A DNA stretch of 64,000 nucleotides from Zea mays (taxonomy: Eukaryota > Streptophyta > Magnoliopsida > Poales > Poaceae). The notes under the pieces are model-generated. The model saw only the letters and a list, made by a program, of their open reading frames with translations. It had not been told where the DNA came from and made no database searches. The stretch lies in contig NC_050101.1 of the NCBI RefSeq assembly GCF_902167145.1, positions 128,494,990 to 128,558,989 on the forward strand, written 5' to 3'. Below are positions 12,667-24,379 of the stretch, in pieces. Both the position numbers and the translations under genes were made by a program. Position 1 is the stretch's first letter, and the number at the start of each line of letters is the position of its first letter.

Positions 12667-12674
12667 TCCTCCAC

Positions 12675-13540
12675 CACCCATATGAGACAAGCCCACACCC
12701 CTGTGTATGGTCGAACAGCCTAGACATGAGTCCGGACTGTCCAGCCCAGCGGCATCAGGATCCGTCCTCCGCGACGGACCACCGAGGCTCGCACTAGGGG
12801 TAGCAGACACGCTCGAACAGTATGGCTATGTGCGCGGACCGTCCGAGTATGTCACCAGACTATCCACAATGGGGCATGCAGAATAAAACGCAGATTGTTA
12901 GCAACAACCCTCCTACCAACCTCAAACTAGTTTCTCTCTAGCACCCACCACACCTCAAGGTCGTGGACTGATCCCACCCACACATGGGTACGAGCCCTTT
13001 TCTGCCCCAAGAAGGCCCGAAAGATCTAACATGCAATGTGGGGCACCTAAAGCCATCATTAATGCCCCACAGAACCCTAACTCATGGGCAAGGGAGCGAC
13101 ATAATGATACCCTAACACCCACACCTATAGACCAAAGTGTCGGTGGATTACCCTTGACCGCCATTGATATAGTGAGAGAGGAGATATCTAGGGCATTCTG
13201 AGACAAACTTGGAGTAAACATGACCCATGGGGGCAGTCATATCAGAAACCATATGATAACCGATTTGACTATGACCCATACCCACAGCGGACCAGAATAC
13301 ACGAATTTTCAAAATTTTTGGGTGACCCGGGCAAGAGCACGCATGAACACATAGGCCAATTTCTAGCACAACCAGGGGAATTGGTCGACAAAGAGTCATT
13401 CCGTGTGCGTTTATTTTCATTATCCCTAATTGGTACTGCCTTCGTATGGTATGCCACCCTACCACCTAACTCTACCTAACTCATGTTTACTCTTGGGGGA
13501 TTTAGAAAAAAAATTTATGATCATTTTTTCTCTAGAGATT
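12675..13540 (+). pseudogene. gypsy gag, continuation after the hAT insertion
   Basis: Resumes the gag broken at 9187. From about 13250 the plus strand reads FLGDPGKSTHEHIGQFL, a VRLFSLSLIGTAFVWY block and FYDHFFS-like text, the conserved core of grass gypsy gag proteins. It ends abruptly at about 13540, where LTR sequence begins. Protease, RT, RNase H and integrase are therefore missing: an internal deletion joined gag to LTR. Confidence 0.75.
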
Positions 13541-13544
13541 AGAT

Positions 13545-14057
13545 CAAATCAGGCGGTTTAATCTCTGTTTCTGAGCACGTTTATCCATCTAAACTCGCGG
13601 ATTCTGTTGGGAAAACGCGTAGGAACGGGTCTAGACCCCCCTATATATGAAGGGGTACGTACGATTGTACGCACCAACAATCGAACCAAATCAATATATC
13701 TTTTATTCATTTACTTTCGTGCCCTAGGAGTAGTAGTAACGTAATCTTCATCACCTCATCTTAACCTCTCTTCGACTCTACGTCGTCTAGACACGTCTTG
13801 ACTGGCCTGCCGACCCCAAGACATGACTAGAATCTCACCTCCCTAACGGGGTCCCTCCCGGAGGCGAGATCTAGATGCTGTTGGCGATCGCCGCCGCCCC
13901 TGCGCACGTGTAGACTGTTCGACTCAACACAAAGAAAATTCGCTCCTACCGCAGGGTCGCAGACCGTTCACTCCTAAGCCGTGGATCATCCGTGCCGCAA
14001 AGAACAACGCCACCGGTACATGTCACAGTGATTGGCGTCCAGATCGGCGCCAACACA
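13545..14057 (+). repeat. 3' LTR portion of the collapsed gypsy element
   Basis: Direct repeat of 8134-8622. Contains a TATA-like CTATATATGAAGG near 13650 and ends GGCGCCAACACA. Unlike the left copy it keeps an extra segment around 13975-14010. Divergence between the copies is visible in most 20-bp stretches, so the insertion is old. Confidence 0.7.
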
Positions 14058-16338
14058 AGGCAATGCATATGGTGGTCGGAGCAAAAGGCTGCAACATACT
14101 CGTACCAGACTTTGATTATTCTGCTATTATGTTTCGTTTATGTACCAAAAATGTGTATTGTTATAGTACCGATACGTCATTTGTGCACAACATAAAATGC
14201 ACGAGTTGTATAGGCATTTAACATAAATTAGTTCATTTTTTATAGTAAAAACATGGAAAATACGAAAGTTTTCGGCGTTCCAAACGGAGCCTAAAACTGA
14301 AGTATATATATATATTTTAAAAGAAAACGACCACGGTGCACATTTTGTTTTTCACACCCGGTCAGTACTCAACTGTGTAAACACGCATGACAGTCCCACG
14401 ATTCTACGAGGAACAAGCGTGTGCAAACCAAAAGTAATGGTTAATATCGTATATAAGAACCAATTTCACCTAAACTAAAACTAAATATAACAATTAATAC
14501 CGTAACCTAATTATAAAACACATGCACTGACTCTAGAAACTAAACATGTGTTTGCAAATGTAACTGATCTACTTTAATAACTTTGCTTGTATACCAAAAT
14601 CAAAATCAATTGAACTTGTATCTACCTATAAAACTAGGCTCGCAAAACACATCTTATGCGGACCAAATCAACGCGTATAAATTGAGAAAAAAAGGGAAGG
14701 ATGCTTTGGTCTTCAAGATCTAAGGATCAAAAAATGAGCTCCAAAGGTTGAATCAACGAATTAGAGAACGTCGGAAAGGACTAAGGATAGAAATAAAGAG
14801 AGATGAGAAACAAATAAAGGACGAGTGATAGAGATTGGACCGAGAAAAGGAGGAAGCTTGGTTAGAATTGTGGGACAGATGCTACGGGCTATAGCGCCGA
14901 CTACGGACATGTTTGGCAGCAAGGGAAACGAAGGAGATTAGAGAGACTAGAATCCCCTCGCTAGCCTCTCCGTTTCCCCTGCTGAGTGAGACGTCTAATC
15001 TTACCGCTATAGAGCAGGGGCGTGACCCTAGAGTATGAAAGATGGAGTTAGTTTCCAAACGTAATTTTATAAGAACCGGCATGGCCTTGTCTCGTCGTCG
15101 CCTGTGAGCCTGCGTGCCCAAAATGTGAGTATGCGAGCGACACGGCAGCGGCACTGATCAATGCAATGCCACGTGCGCTTTGACATTTTGACAGGGTTGC
15201 GCTCGCGCGCGATACATACAGACAGATCAGCCCGGGTACCGTAGCCGGCCGTCCCGGCGTAAATTGACCTTGGCGATGGACGCTCCGTCCGCGCCGTGAC
15301 AGGCGGACAGATGGAACAAGCCCTTCCCGCCGTGGCAGGCCAGGACAACGGCTAACCCGCACCGTCCCGGCGACCTTTGCCGCTAGCTGGGCGCTCGTTC
15401 GTGCCGTGACAGGCGGAGAAATGGAACAAGCAGTCCGCTCGAGGCGCCATCCGACTGGCGGCACCTGCATGCAGTTTGAAACTCGCAATGTCAACAACAC
15501 CTCAATCTGGAGAGCACTGAGTGATATTTGTACATGCACGGTTAGCCGCCATCGGCAGAAACGGGACCCCATAACAAAAATAAGTAGCGCCTGTTTAATT
15601 TGTTTCCGTTAACCTAAATAGAGAGTTGAGTTCAGGAACTAAAATCCAGTCCCTAATATTTTTAGTTTCAGAGATTAAATAAAGGTTATTAAGGGCCTCT
15701 TCGGTTCCCTAGCCGGATTGTTTGTGTAATTTGTGCAAGTTTTGATCAACTGGACATCATTTGACTAGTATGTTTTTTTAAAGTTTACCAACAAGAGAGC
15801 TGATTGTTATATTAAAAAGGGAAGCCATGACATGCACTATATAGAGATAAATAAAAAAAATAGCCGCCACAACTAAAAGATTCTACGAGCAAAAAAAAAC
15901 ACTGTAGTAGTCGTTTAAGGTGCTTTCAGTCATATTTATGAAACGTTCGCACGTATCAACCGGAGGTATCAGTGATTTCGGTCATATGCCTAACAAATGT
16001 TTCTTTGTCCTTCATATGCCTAACAAAATATTTACAAAATGCATCCTTCCTTGTCCTTGAGCCGAATACTCACCGTCTCCTTTGACCTCGGCCCCAACCG
16101 GCCCTAGCAGTAGCAGCCTAGCCTTTTCCCCCCTTCCCTTTTTAATTCCTCCTTGACGCCCTAACCGGCTACGCACAAACAACGCCTCCAACGCGAGCTG
16201 CGAAAGAAGAGCAGGGGCAGGCCAAAACCAAGCGAAACACCAGCTGCGTCTGCGTGCACCACCCCCTCTACGGACCCACCCACCCGGAGCGAAGGGGAGA
16301 CAGCAGCAGCAGCAGAAGCCGCGCGCGTGCAAACTGCA
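14058..16338. other. Intergenic region upstream of the DUF4228 gene
   Basis: No convincing gene. 14060-14880 is AT-rich. 14880-15560 is GC-rich with accidental frames, and contains a two-copy direct repeat at 15240-15435. A MITE-like scrap (AGGAACTAAAATCCAGTCCC) lies near 15630. The last 300 bp, pyrimidine-rich then AGCAGCAGC-rich, are the probable promoter and 5' UTR of the gene at 16339. I see no clear TATA box. Confidence 0.45.
15240..15435. repeat. Two-copy direct repeat, period about 105 bp
   Basis: GCCGTGACAGGCGGA, then a variable CAG/GAA base block, then ATGGAACAAGC occurs at about 15292-15322 and again at about 15397-15430. The upstream CCGTCCCGGCG block is repeated with it. Function unknown. 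Confidence 0.55.
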
Positions 16339-19300
16339 ATGGGCAACAGCATCGGCGGGCGGCGCAAGGGCGCCAAGGTGATGCAGCTGGACGGCACGGC
16401 GTTCCGCGTGAAGCCGCCGGCGTCCGCGGGCACGGTGCTGCGCGACCACCCGGGGTTCCAGCTGCTCGAGTCGGAGGAGGTGAAGCTGCTGGGCGTCCGC
16501 GCCCGGCCGCTGGCGCACGACGCGCAGCTCCGCCCGGGCCGCCTCTACTTCCTCGTCGCGCTGCCCCGGCCGGCCGCCCCGCCGCGCCGCGCCTGGTCCG
16601 GCGCGCTCCACGTCGGCGCGCGGGAGCGGCTCGAGTCGCTCATGCTCACGCGCCGCTCCACCTCCGACCTCTCCCTCGCCGCCTCCGCGGGCACGGCGCC
16701 GCCGTCCCCGCTCTCCACGGCCTCCGAGGGCGGCGGGCCCGTCCGCCTCCGGATGCGCCTGCCCAAGGCGGAGGTCGACAGGCTCATGGCCGAGAGCCGC
16801 GACGCCGCCGACGCCGCTGCCAGGATCATGCAGCTCTGCGCCGCCGCCACGCCCGACCGGACCCCGCGGTTCGTGCCCACTCCGGACTGGGGCGCTGGCG
16901 CCGCCGCCGCCGCGTTCCCGCAGACGCCCGACCGGAGCCCCAGGTTCGCGGCGACGCCCGACTGGGGCACTGGGTTCATGATGCCGCCGGGCGCTGCGGC
17001 TGCGCCGACGACGCCGGAGAGGTGGCCCGCGCTGCCCCGCACTCCGGAGTACGCGTCGCCGGGCGTCAAGGCTAGCCGGAAAGAGGTAACGCACCGCGCC
17101 ACGCCCTCGATCCCTCCTCGCAGATTACTGTTGTGGAACGTACAATTCCTAGATTGCACAGGCATCTCGCCATTCGCCTCTGTTCTTATTTTTTTTAAAA
17201 AAAATAGTTTATAATTATGAGAAAAAAAAAACAATGTCAATGTAAAAGGACATACGGAATATGCTTATCCCAACCCTGAGCTTCGAAATTTTGTCTAATA
17301 GACCTAGAATTTATAGACGTAGACATAGATGAGCCAACAAATCACAAGAGTCAATGGGTATTTTTAGGGAGTGTAGGCAATGATGAGGTAAGCAAAATTT
17401 TTAAAAATAGCAGAACACTGCAGCCGTTGAAAAAATCAATAATATTCAGTTTACTCAGTAACAGTCAAATGGTACCGTATGTACTGTGCGTGGAGTATAG
17501 ATTGTGCAAGTAGCCGAGACGAAAGCGAGCGAAATAGGGATCACTTGTCTGAAACCACTCGGATACCTTACGTGTCCTTTCGGGCACCGGCCTGTGTTTT
17601 CGCTTTTCGGGAGTGCGTCCATCCAATACGCTGGCCATAGGCTATGACCAGCAGAACGAGCACTGCTGTTTCTAGAATAATAGAGTGAGATTTAAAATAG
17701 AAGATGAATATAAGTAATTGTTGATATAGTCTGTTAAGCGATGGGCCTATTCCATGTCACTGCTGTGCTAGCTAGCCTAGAGACTAAGATCACGTTTGGT
17801 TTCTTTAGTCCAGAAACTAAAATTTAGTTACGGAGACTAAAGTTTAGTCCCTACCCTATTTAGTTTTAGGGGCTAAAACTATTCAAAAACATTAAGGGGG
17901 TGTTTGGTTCTGTGGACTAAAGTTTAGCCCGGGTCACATTAAGCGTTTGACTTTCAAATAGGAGTATGAAATATAGACCCAACCAACTATACTAGATTTG
18001 TCTCACTTTTTAATCTTCGGTTGAGAAATTAGTTTTATAATCCGACTACATTTAATACCCCGAACGGAGGTTCAAACATTCGATGTGATAGGGGCTAAAT
18101 TTTAGCAGGGGCAAACCAAACACTCCCTAAATAAATTATAAGAGGACTAAAATACCTTTTAACATTTTACAGCCATTAGTGTAACTAAAATAAAGAAGTG
18201 GCAAAAGGTGGAATTTATATGGTTTAGTTCCTTTTAGTCATCTCTTGTGAGACTAGAGACTAAAACATTTTAGTCCCAGTTTTAGTTTCACCCTTTGATA
18301 ATTTAGGGACTAAATGGAGGGACTAATCTTTAGTCTCTCCAACCAAACAGGGTCTAACTACTGGATGACAAAGGTTGCAAACCTTGCTTTCCAAACTTTT
18401 TTCACTGTGTTGTGGCCAACACAAGCTGTGGAGAACAAATACATATCCCGGCGGAGGTGGTCACCTCACTAAAGACCTCATGGCCGCCATGAAGAAAAAG
18501 AAAAAGAAAAAGCGAGAGGCGGTGAGCACTTGAGCAGACGGTTTGATGCCGTTCCTGGCAGGCCAGTGGGGCGCCGCATTGTTCGTTGTGGTGGCGGCTG
18601 CGGTGACGAAGCAAAATACAGTTGCTTGTCGCTCTCTCGTACTCGAGTATGCATGCATATCGGTAGTTGAATTCTGTGTTTGAGTTTGTCTTCGCGGGTT
18701 CTTGCTTCTTGGTGGTCGTAGTCGGAGTTCGTCGATTTTGTGTTACGGAACCAAATAAAGGCATTTCAATTCAGTAGAAACTCCCTCTTCAATATAATTC
18801 TTCTGTGGTGGCAAAGGCAATCAAACGCAGTGGGAGTCGTCGTCTCCCGGCCGCCTTCAGTTAACAGTTATTACGGACCAAACCGGAGAAGGAGAACGTT
18901 TTGAGGGTCACAACGCTGCAAGTCGCTCGTCTTGCGTTGCGTCCACAAGCTCTTCACCACGCCCAAGCGTACGCTCAAAGTCAAATCGACAGCAGCTTAC
19001 TAGTATAGGCAATTAAAACAGCCTAGCAGCGCTTAGTACTAGTAACAAGCAGCACGGTTGGCCGTTGCGTTGCGTGGCGCTGTCTCGTGATCTCACTGCA
19101 ATTATAACCTCATCTTTATCACCGATCCCTTTCCGCCTTCGCTTGCTCATTATCTCTTTTTTTTTCTCTCTCTTTTTTTTTCTTTAGCTGAATGAAAGCG
19201 CTCGACCGTTCTTGAGCCGCGCATTATCGGTGGCTTCTGTCACGCGGTTTACTACCTTGCTTGTTTTCCCCGGCACTGGTTTAGTTTTGGGCGCGTCATT

Positions 19301-19438
19301 ATCCCCCCTCTAAATAATGAGCGTCGTGCAGGCTGGTTTTGCTGACGGTTTCTGAATTTTTATGCCCTGTGTGGTTGGCTGTGGCTGTTGCAGAAGCGAA
19401 CGCGGTTCGTGGCGCTGCCAGATGAGATAATCGCGTGA
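16339..19438 (+). CDS. DUF4228 (PADRE-type) protein, two exons
   Basis: Exon 1 is 16339-17085 (249 codons); exon 2 is 19394-19438 (14 codons plus TGA), total 263 aa. The ATG at 16339 is chosen because it starts the conserved MGNSIGGRRKGAKVMQLDG, a possible N-myristoylation start (Gly2), although position 6 is Gly rather than Ser/Thr. Residues 1-80 match the N-terminal DUF4228 block (KVMQLDG, LLESEEVKLLGVRARPL, PGRLYFLVALP). Two 25-residue repeats (171-190, 196-215) read TPDR(T/S)PRF..TPDWG, followed by a third TPER, giving several Ser/Thr-Pro sites. The donor GAG|GTAACG and acceptor GTTGCAG|AAG are both phase 0, and exon 2 supplies KRTRFVALPDEIIA, a basic-then-hydrophobic tail of the sort this family has. 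Arabidopsis At1g66480 is the nearest relative I recall. DUF4228 genes are often stress- or pathogen-responsive; the molecular role is unknown. Exon 2 is inferred, not proven. Confidence 0.85.
17788..18354. mobile_element. Tourist-like MITE (outer), 567 bp with insert
   Basis: Left end GATCACGTTTGGTTTCTTTAG; right end reverse-complemented GACCCTGTTTGGTTGGAGAG. Flanked by TAA on both sides (17785-17787, 18355-18357), the PIF/Harbinger-type target duplication. The interior is rich in TTTAGTCC/GGACTAAA motifs. It is interrupted by a second MITE at 17896-18127; without that and one TAA copy its length is 332 bp. Confidence 0.82.
17896..18127. mobile_element. Tourist-like MITE (inner), 232 bp
   Basis: Ends GGGGGTGTTTGG and CCAAACACTCCC, flanked by TAA at 17893-17895 and 18128-18130. 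The inner part carries GACTAAAGTTTAGCCC near the left and GGGCTAAATTTTAGC near the right end. It lies wholly inside the outer MITE, so it inserted later. Confidence 0.85.
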
Positions 19439-20008
19439 CCTTTTTCTCTCTTCCTCTGCCGCCGGAGATGAAAGGACGACAGGGCGGCCGCGCGCGGTTG
19501 CTCGAAACATGTCAGAGAGCCAGAAGGTGTAGACTGGTCCGCAGGGTCCCGTGGTCGGTCGGTCGTTTTCCTCGGCTGCGGGCTGGGGGAAAGACCACCT
19601 GCTGCCGGTCGCCGGTGGCGGAAGCTGCAGCTTCCTTCCTGTCCTGTCCTGTCTTGGTCTTGCCTCCGGCGACGGGGACTGGAGCTTCGTCTAATTGCTT
19701 TTTTTCTTCTTCTGTTGGTGTGCGGTCCGCTCCGTCTGTAAGGCTCTCCCTTGCTTGCTCGTCGTGCGCCTCTACTCTCTAGATGTACGTAGGTAGCTGA
19801 AGAAGCTTTAGAGTATAAATAGTTCTTACATGCATGCAAATGGACGTACTTTGTGTAAATATTCAGTCAAAGAGGAATAAGGGGGTTGCATGTTTTGGTG
19901 GTGCAATTGTCTCGGCAAGTGACTACTTACTACGTACTACTAACTAACTGTGAACTCAACGTATGAAACGCTGGATACCAAATGAACGAACTGATGATTA
20001 TGACGATG
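19439..20008 (+). other. Probable 3' UTR and downstream flank of the DUF4228 gene
   Basis: Follows the TGA at 19436-19438. GC-rich to about 19680, then AT-richer. No canonical AATAAA is obvious; AGAGGAATAAGG near 19870 is the nearest resemblance. The transcript end cannot be placed. Confidence 0.4.
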
Positions 20009-23000
20009 TGTCACACCCAGTTTTGGAAGGTAAACTGAATGCGAACCATGTTCATGACAGGATCAGAATGCATGTACACATTGATTACATAAATGACTTA
20101 TCATAGCACAATGCTATATACTAGAGTCATTTACATTAAAAAGTAAGTAATAATACTATATACTAGAGTCATTTACATTATATAAATCAAAGTACATATA
20201 ATAGAAACATAGTCAACGTAAATAAACCCACCACAAGCAGTTGACTGGGGGAGGTCGCTAGCCTAATTCTCAAACTCATCGAAGTCCTGGAACTCCTGGA
20301 GATCCGCCTCGACGCTATCTTCTTCTTTATCTGAGCATAAGTTGCACCAAAGGCAACCTAGTATTTTGCGAAACCAACGGTGAGTACACATCAACGTACT
20401 CAGCAAATGTCCCGTTTGGCTGAGGTGGACTAGCTTTATGTAGAGTTAGGCTCAAAGCAGTTGCTTTTAGTTCGTCAGATATTTATTATTAGTAGAAGCC
20501 AAGTTTTAGCAATAACCAAATCGTGGATGATTTCCTCATCGAGGAACATCATTATCATCATCGTAGCCAAAACCATCAATAGAACCATTGTATCTCAAAT
20601 CATCTGTATCTCTAATCAAAGGGGCTCCCAAGGCCGCTCATAACCGTGAGCACGGCTGGTATATCAGTTTCATAACACTCTGCAGAGGTTGCACACTTTA
20701 CCCACGAGTAGTGATTCTCTTTTTGCCCAAGGAGCGCTACTCCCCACTGACCACTACCTAGGTGATCTGGCCGGGTATCACTACGCATCCTTTACAAAAT
20801 ATTCCCTTGGTGTGTAGCTCCCTGTTAGGTTTTGCCAGTCGTACAAACACAATACTCCTCCCTAAGGTGGGTGACTAACGAAATGTTTTGCCAGTCGTAC
20901 AAACACAGTACTCCTCCCTAAGGTGAGTGACTAACAAAACTAAATCGAATGAACCTCGACACCCAGCCTTAGCAGAGCAAGCACTATGCCCTGGCCCAGC
21001 ATCCATTAACGGCACAACGGCGAAGCCAACTACACCCCAAGTTCCTCCAATTAATCAGCTAAGGGCATCATATTCCACCCTCATGGTTGTACTGTTTTCC
21101 CAGGTGGTCATCCAGCAAACAGGTCCTTACGGAGAGGTACTCGGGAAACAGCCCGAGTCCCCTAAAGTAACACAAGCACATCATCATAATCAAGATATCA
21201 TCAACGTATCATAAATATTCTCATCATGTTCATTGATTAGAGTAGAGCGCTAGCATAAAGCTAACCACAATAACGCAAAATGTAATCAAGGATGAGGTAA
21301 ATAGAAAGCTAGTCAATCCTTATGTTTTAATTATGTAATGTAGGGGAATGAATTATCATGTGAATAGGATATAAATAAGTCAGATGACACTTGCATTCAC
21401 CAAAAAGATGCTTAGGATCTTCAATCCCGTAGAACTCGAAGTGGATGATCACTTGGTCACTAAGGCTTGATCGTTGATTCCTTGAAGCTCGGTAATGGGT
21501 CGCATTCTAATTGCATCGATAAGTGAAGACGAACAGGCACAAGCAAACAAACATATATGTATGCATAAGAACATTGCACCATACAAAGAAAACATACTAA
21601 AAACAGGCAATACAAAATATAAACTCGCTACTACGGTCATGCGAGGAAAAGAAACACGATAGTTGGAGCTACGGTCGAGAAGTTAGCGCGTTTACACTAA
21701 ACAAGTATTAATTAGAATATTTAATTCGACATACTCACATTATTCGACATTTATTTAATGCAATTAGAGCTATCACATAGCTTTAATTAGTCTATAACGC
21801 TAACATCTTTCATTTAGATGAGTAATTTAAATAACACTAGCGACTTTAAGCGAGATGACTTAGCGGCGCGAGACGAAATATGTAACGCGTGAAACAGCAC
21901 GGCTGCACGCGCACAGTACGCGTACGACGCACGGGTCGACACAATACGTGAAAACTAATAAATAGATAGCATGATTAAACTAACCAATTATTAGTAAAGA
22001 ATATTATAGTTAAGATTAACCATATTGGTGTCTAATTATAAATGCACAAATCAAACTCCTAAATTAGATTTAAATTGAAACGTCGTTCTAGTAGCCATTG
22101 GTCAAACAAACGTTTAAATAAATTAAATAAAATATGTGATAGCAGAAAATAATACTTCTAACATGTAGACAATTTTAATATAAATGTAACGCAACTTGAA
22201 CGGATTGAATCGGATTTAAAATGGAACAATTATCACGGTTTTAAATCGAATTAAATTATACACATATTTTTAACTTCGTATAGGTTTTTTCTCACAAAAC
22301 AACATCTTCTTCCTCCCTCCACCTTCCTCTCCACGCAGGAAAGCGCCATGGGGTTGGAGAGGGGGTCACACGCAGGGGAAGGGGGCCAGCCGACCGACCG
22401 TTGCTGGGAGCGACACGATGTGACGTGTAGGGCCGCGGGGGCACAGGTGGGGGGGGAGGGGGGAGGGCGCGCGGGTGATGGTTGTCATGTCTGCCGCTGC
22501 CGGCCGCGGGGGAGGGAAGGGCGCCGCCGGGCGGGGGAGGGGGCACCATCACCAGGGGGAGAGAGAGAGGGGCTGCACGGGGAAGAAGAAAATGAAGAAC
22601 ACAATGACAATAATGGAGGTTGCTCACCGGGAAAGAAGACCCTCGCCAAAGTCGAGGAGAAATCCATCGATGGATGGAGATTCGTGGATCTGATCGACAA
22701 ACCGGACGCATTGAGACGAAGCCCTCGACAAGACGAATGCAGCGGTACCCTCGGATTCCGCCGACGACGCACGGATTTGAAGTAATTGCTCACCGGAGTT
22801 AGAACCGCTCCGAACTTCGGCGAGCAATTCCAGAAGATGAGGAATGAATCTGGAAAACCATTTTGTGATTCGGAAAGTGCTCAGTAGGAGAAGTCGACCA
22901 TATATATATAGTTGGGATTCGGACGAGATGAAAATTCAGGTAAAATTCGGATTTTACTATTTATTAAATTCAGACAAGCCTATAAATCCATATTTTGTGC

Positions 23001-23416
23001 TCAAAATATTGTAGATGCTTCCAAAAATTCCAGAAAATTTTCTAGAAATGTTTTGGCACCCAACGAACTCAAAAAACATATTTAGATCTTCTAAAAATGT
23101 TTTTAAGTACCTCAAATAAATAAATTTTGGTTCCCGGAAAATAGAAAAATATTCCAAAAAATATGAAAATTTACATAGAGCTTCTATAAGATATATTAAC
23201 ATATTTCACACACCTTTTGCACTTAGAAACACCATGCAATAGCATGAATGCAACAACCAAAGCATCTCTAAGGCTCATTCTACTAGGTTTATGTCAATAT
23301 AAAAAATAATTCTTCATTTCTAGAAAAAGAGAAGGTAAGAAAAGAAATGAGAAAGTAACATCTGAATTTGGTGGATATTAGAAAACAAATTTATACTTTA
23401 AATTCAGGGTGTTACA
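20009..23416 (-). mobile_element. Chromovirus-like solo LTR, 3.4 kb
   Basis: Plus-strand start TGTCACACCC and end GGGTGTTACA form the imperfect inverted ends of an LTR whose sense strand is minus (TGTAACACCC...GGGTGTGACA). Flanking 5-mers are CGATG (20004-20008) and TGATG (23417-23421), four of five identical. No internal coding region adjoins either side, so I call it a solo LTR. On the sense strand a TATATATATATGG box lies at about 22912-22895, suitably inside for an LTR promoter. Shared blocks with 3261-4252 support kinship. Length and ends fit the Tekay/Xilon-Diguus type as I remember it. The GC-rich frames at 22292-22793 are composition artefacts. Confidence 0.72.
22894..22912 (-). promoter_or_regulatory. 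TATA-like box in the solo LTR
   Basis: The minus strand reads ACTATATATATATGGTCGAC about 500 bp inside the sense start of the LTR, a normal place for the U3 promoter. Confidence 0.4.
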
Positions 23417-23421
23417 TGATG

Positions 23422-24379
23422 ATGATGAATCAGCGAATACTCAAAGAACATCGACACGTTTTTTTTCTCCCAGCTACAAGTTTCAGAAACTTGATTCCGA
23501 CCAGACTTGATCGTAAAAGTACACACTCCGACATTGAACCCGGCTACGGCCATGGTCAGCACGGTGGGACAGCCAGTTTCTTGCTTGTTTTCTGAGAGAG
23601 GAGTTTCCATTGCCTTTCTGTTCAGGACGGAAGCGGCGCCGACCAATCACGTCCACGTCCTTTATCTCTCTGCTCTATTCTCTACTGTTTTTTCGGCCCA
23701 TCAATTGGTTCTTAACCCAACTCACAGATTAAAAAAAGGCTTTTAGTTACTCCATAGTCACATACAGAAGCCCATCTCGCATGTTTTAGGCCTATTACAA
23801 GAACTATTCTTCTTTTTTCCCTTTTTCTTTCTTTTCCCTTTCTCTTTGTTTTTTTATGTGGATTTATTTCTTTTAGTTTCCCTTTTAATTTTTGAATTTA
23901 CTTTATTTATTCAATTTTTATTTTTTATTTTTTTCTCTCTAATTAATGAGATGTTTTATGATGTATTATGCATTATTTCCGTAGAAATCATTAGATGTCC
24001 CATAATATTTTATTTATGGGTTCTTTTTAAAGTATTCACATGTATACATTGTGCCTTTTGGCATTTCTACCCCTATTTTTAAGTGAAACGGTAATTTTGC
24101 CCATACTTCTTTGAGTTTGGTGATTTTACCTCTGTGATTTTAAAACGAAAGGACACTTTACTGCTACTGTATGAAATGCACCTAACGATGTTTTGAATAA
24201 CTGGACAATTTTGCCATATATTTTTGCCCCTGTTGTATTATGATCATTGTGTTTTTATCCCTATTTTTAGACAGGCAGTTTGATAATTTTGATACAGAGT
24301 TAGACAATCCAATATTATTTCAACTAACAATACATATAAACACAAATTCATATGACATAACTAATTAACATCACACATA
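23422..24379. other. Unassigned, T-rich stretch
   Basis: 23800-24080 is strongly T-rich on the plus strand with loosely repeated GAGATGTTTTATGATGT-type motifs, similar in style to 27150-27740. 24090-24300 repeats TTTTGCCCCTATTTTTA-like phrases. No gene seen. It could be the interior of an unrecognised DNA transposon. Confidence 0.35.

Larger units (their letters stand above)
17086..19393 (+). other. 2.3-kb phase-0 intron of the DUF4228 gene
   Basis: Begins GTAACG and ends GGCTGTTGCAG after a T/G-rich run. Holds two nested MITEs (17788-18354). Near 19156-19185 there is a strongly pyrimidine-rich tract (TTTTTTTTTCTCTCTC). No other gene is evident; frames near 18402-18764 on the minus strand lack recognisable domains. 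Confidence 0.7.

Noticed and set aside
16012..17094. 360-codon open frame on the minus strand opposite the DUF4228 exon
   Set aside because: Arg/Gly/Ala-rich with no domain; it is the antisense shadow of a GC-rich exon with strong third-position bias.
22292..22827. Several open frames within the solo LTR
   Set aside because: GC-rich, Pro/Arg/Gly-biased on both strands, no recognisable domain; lies inside an LTR.
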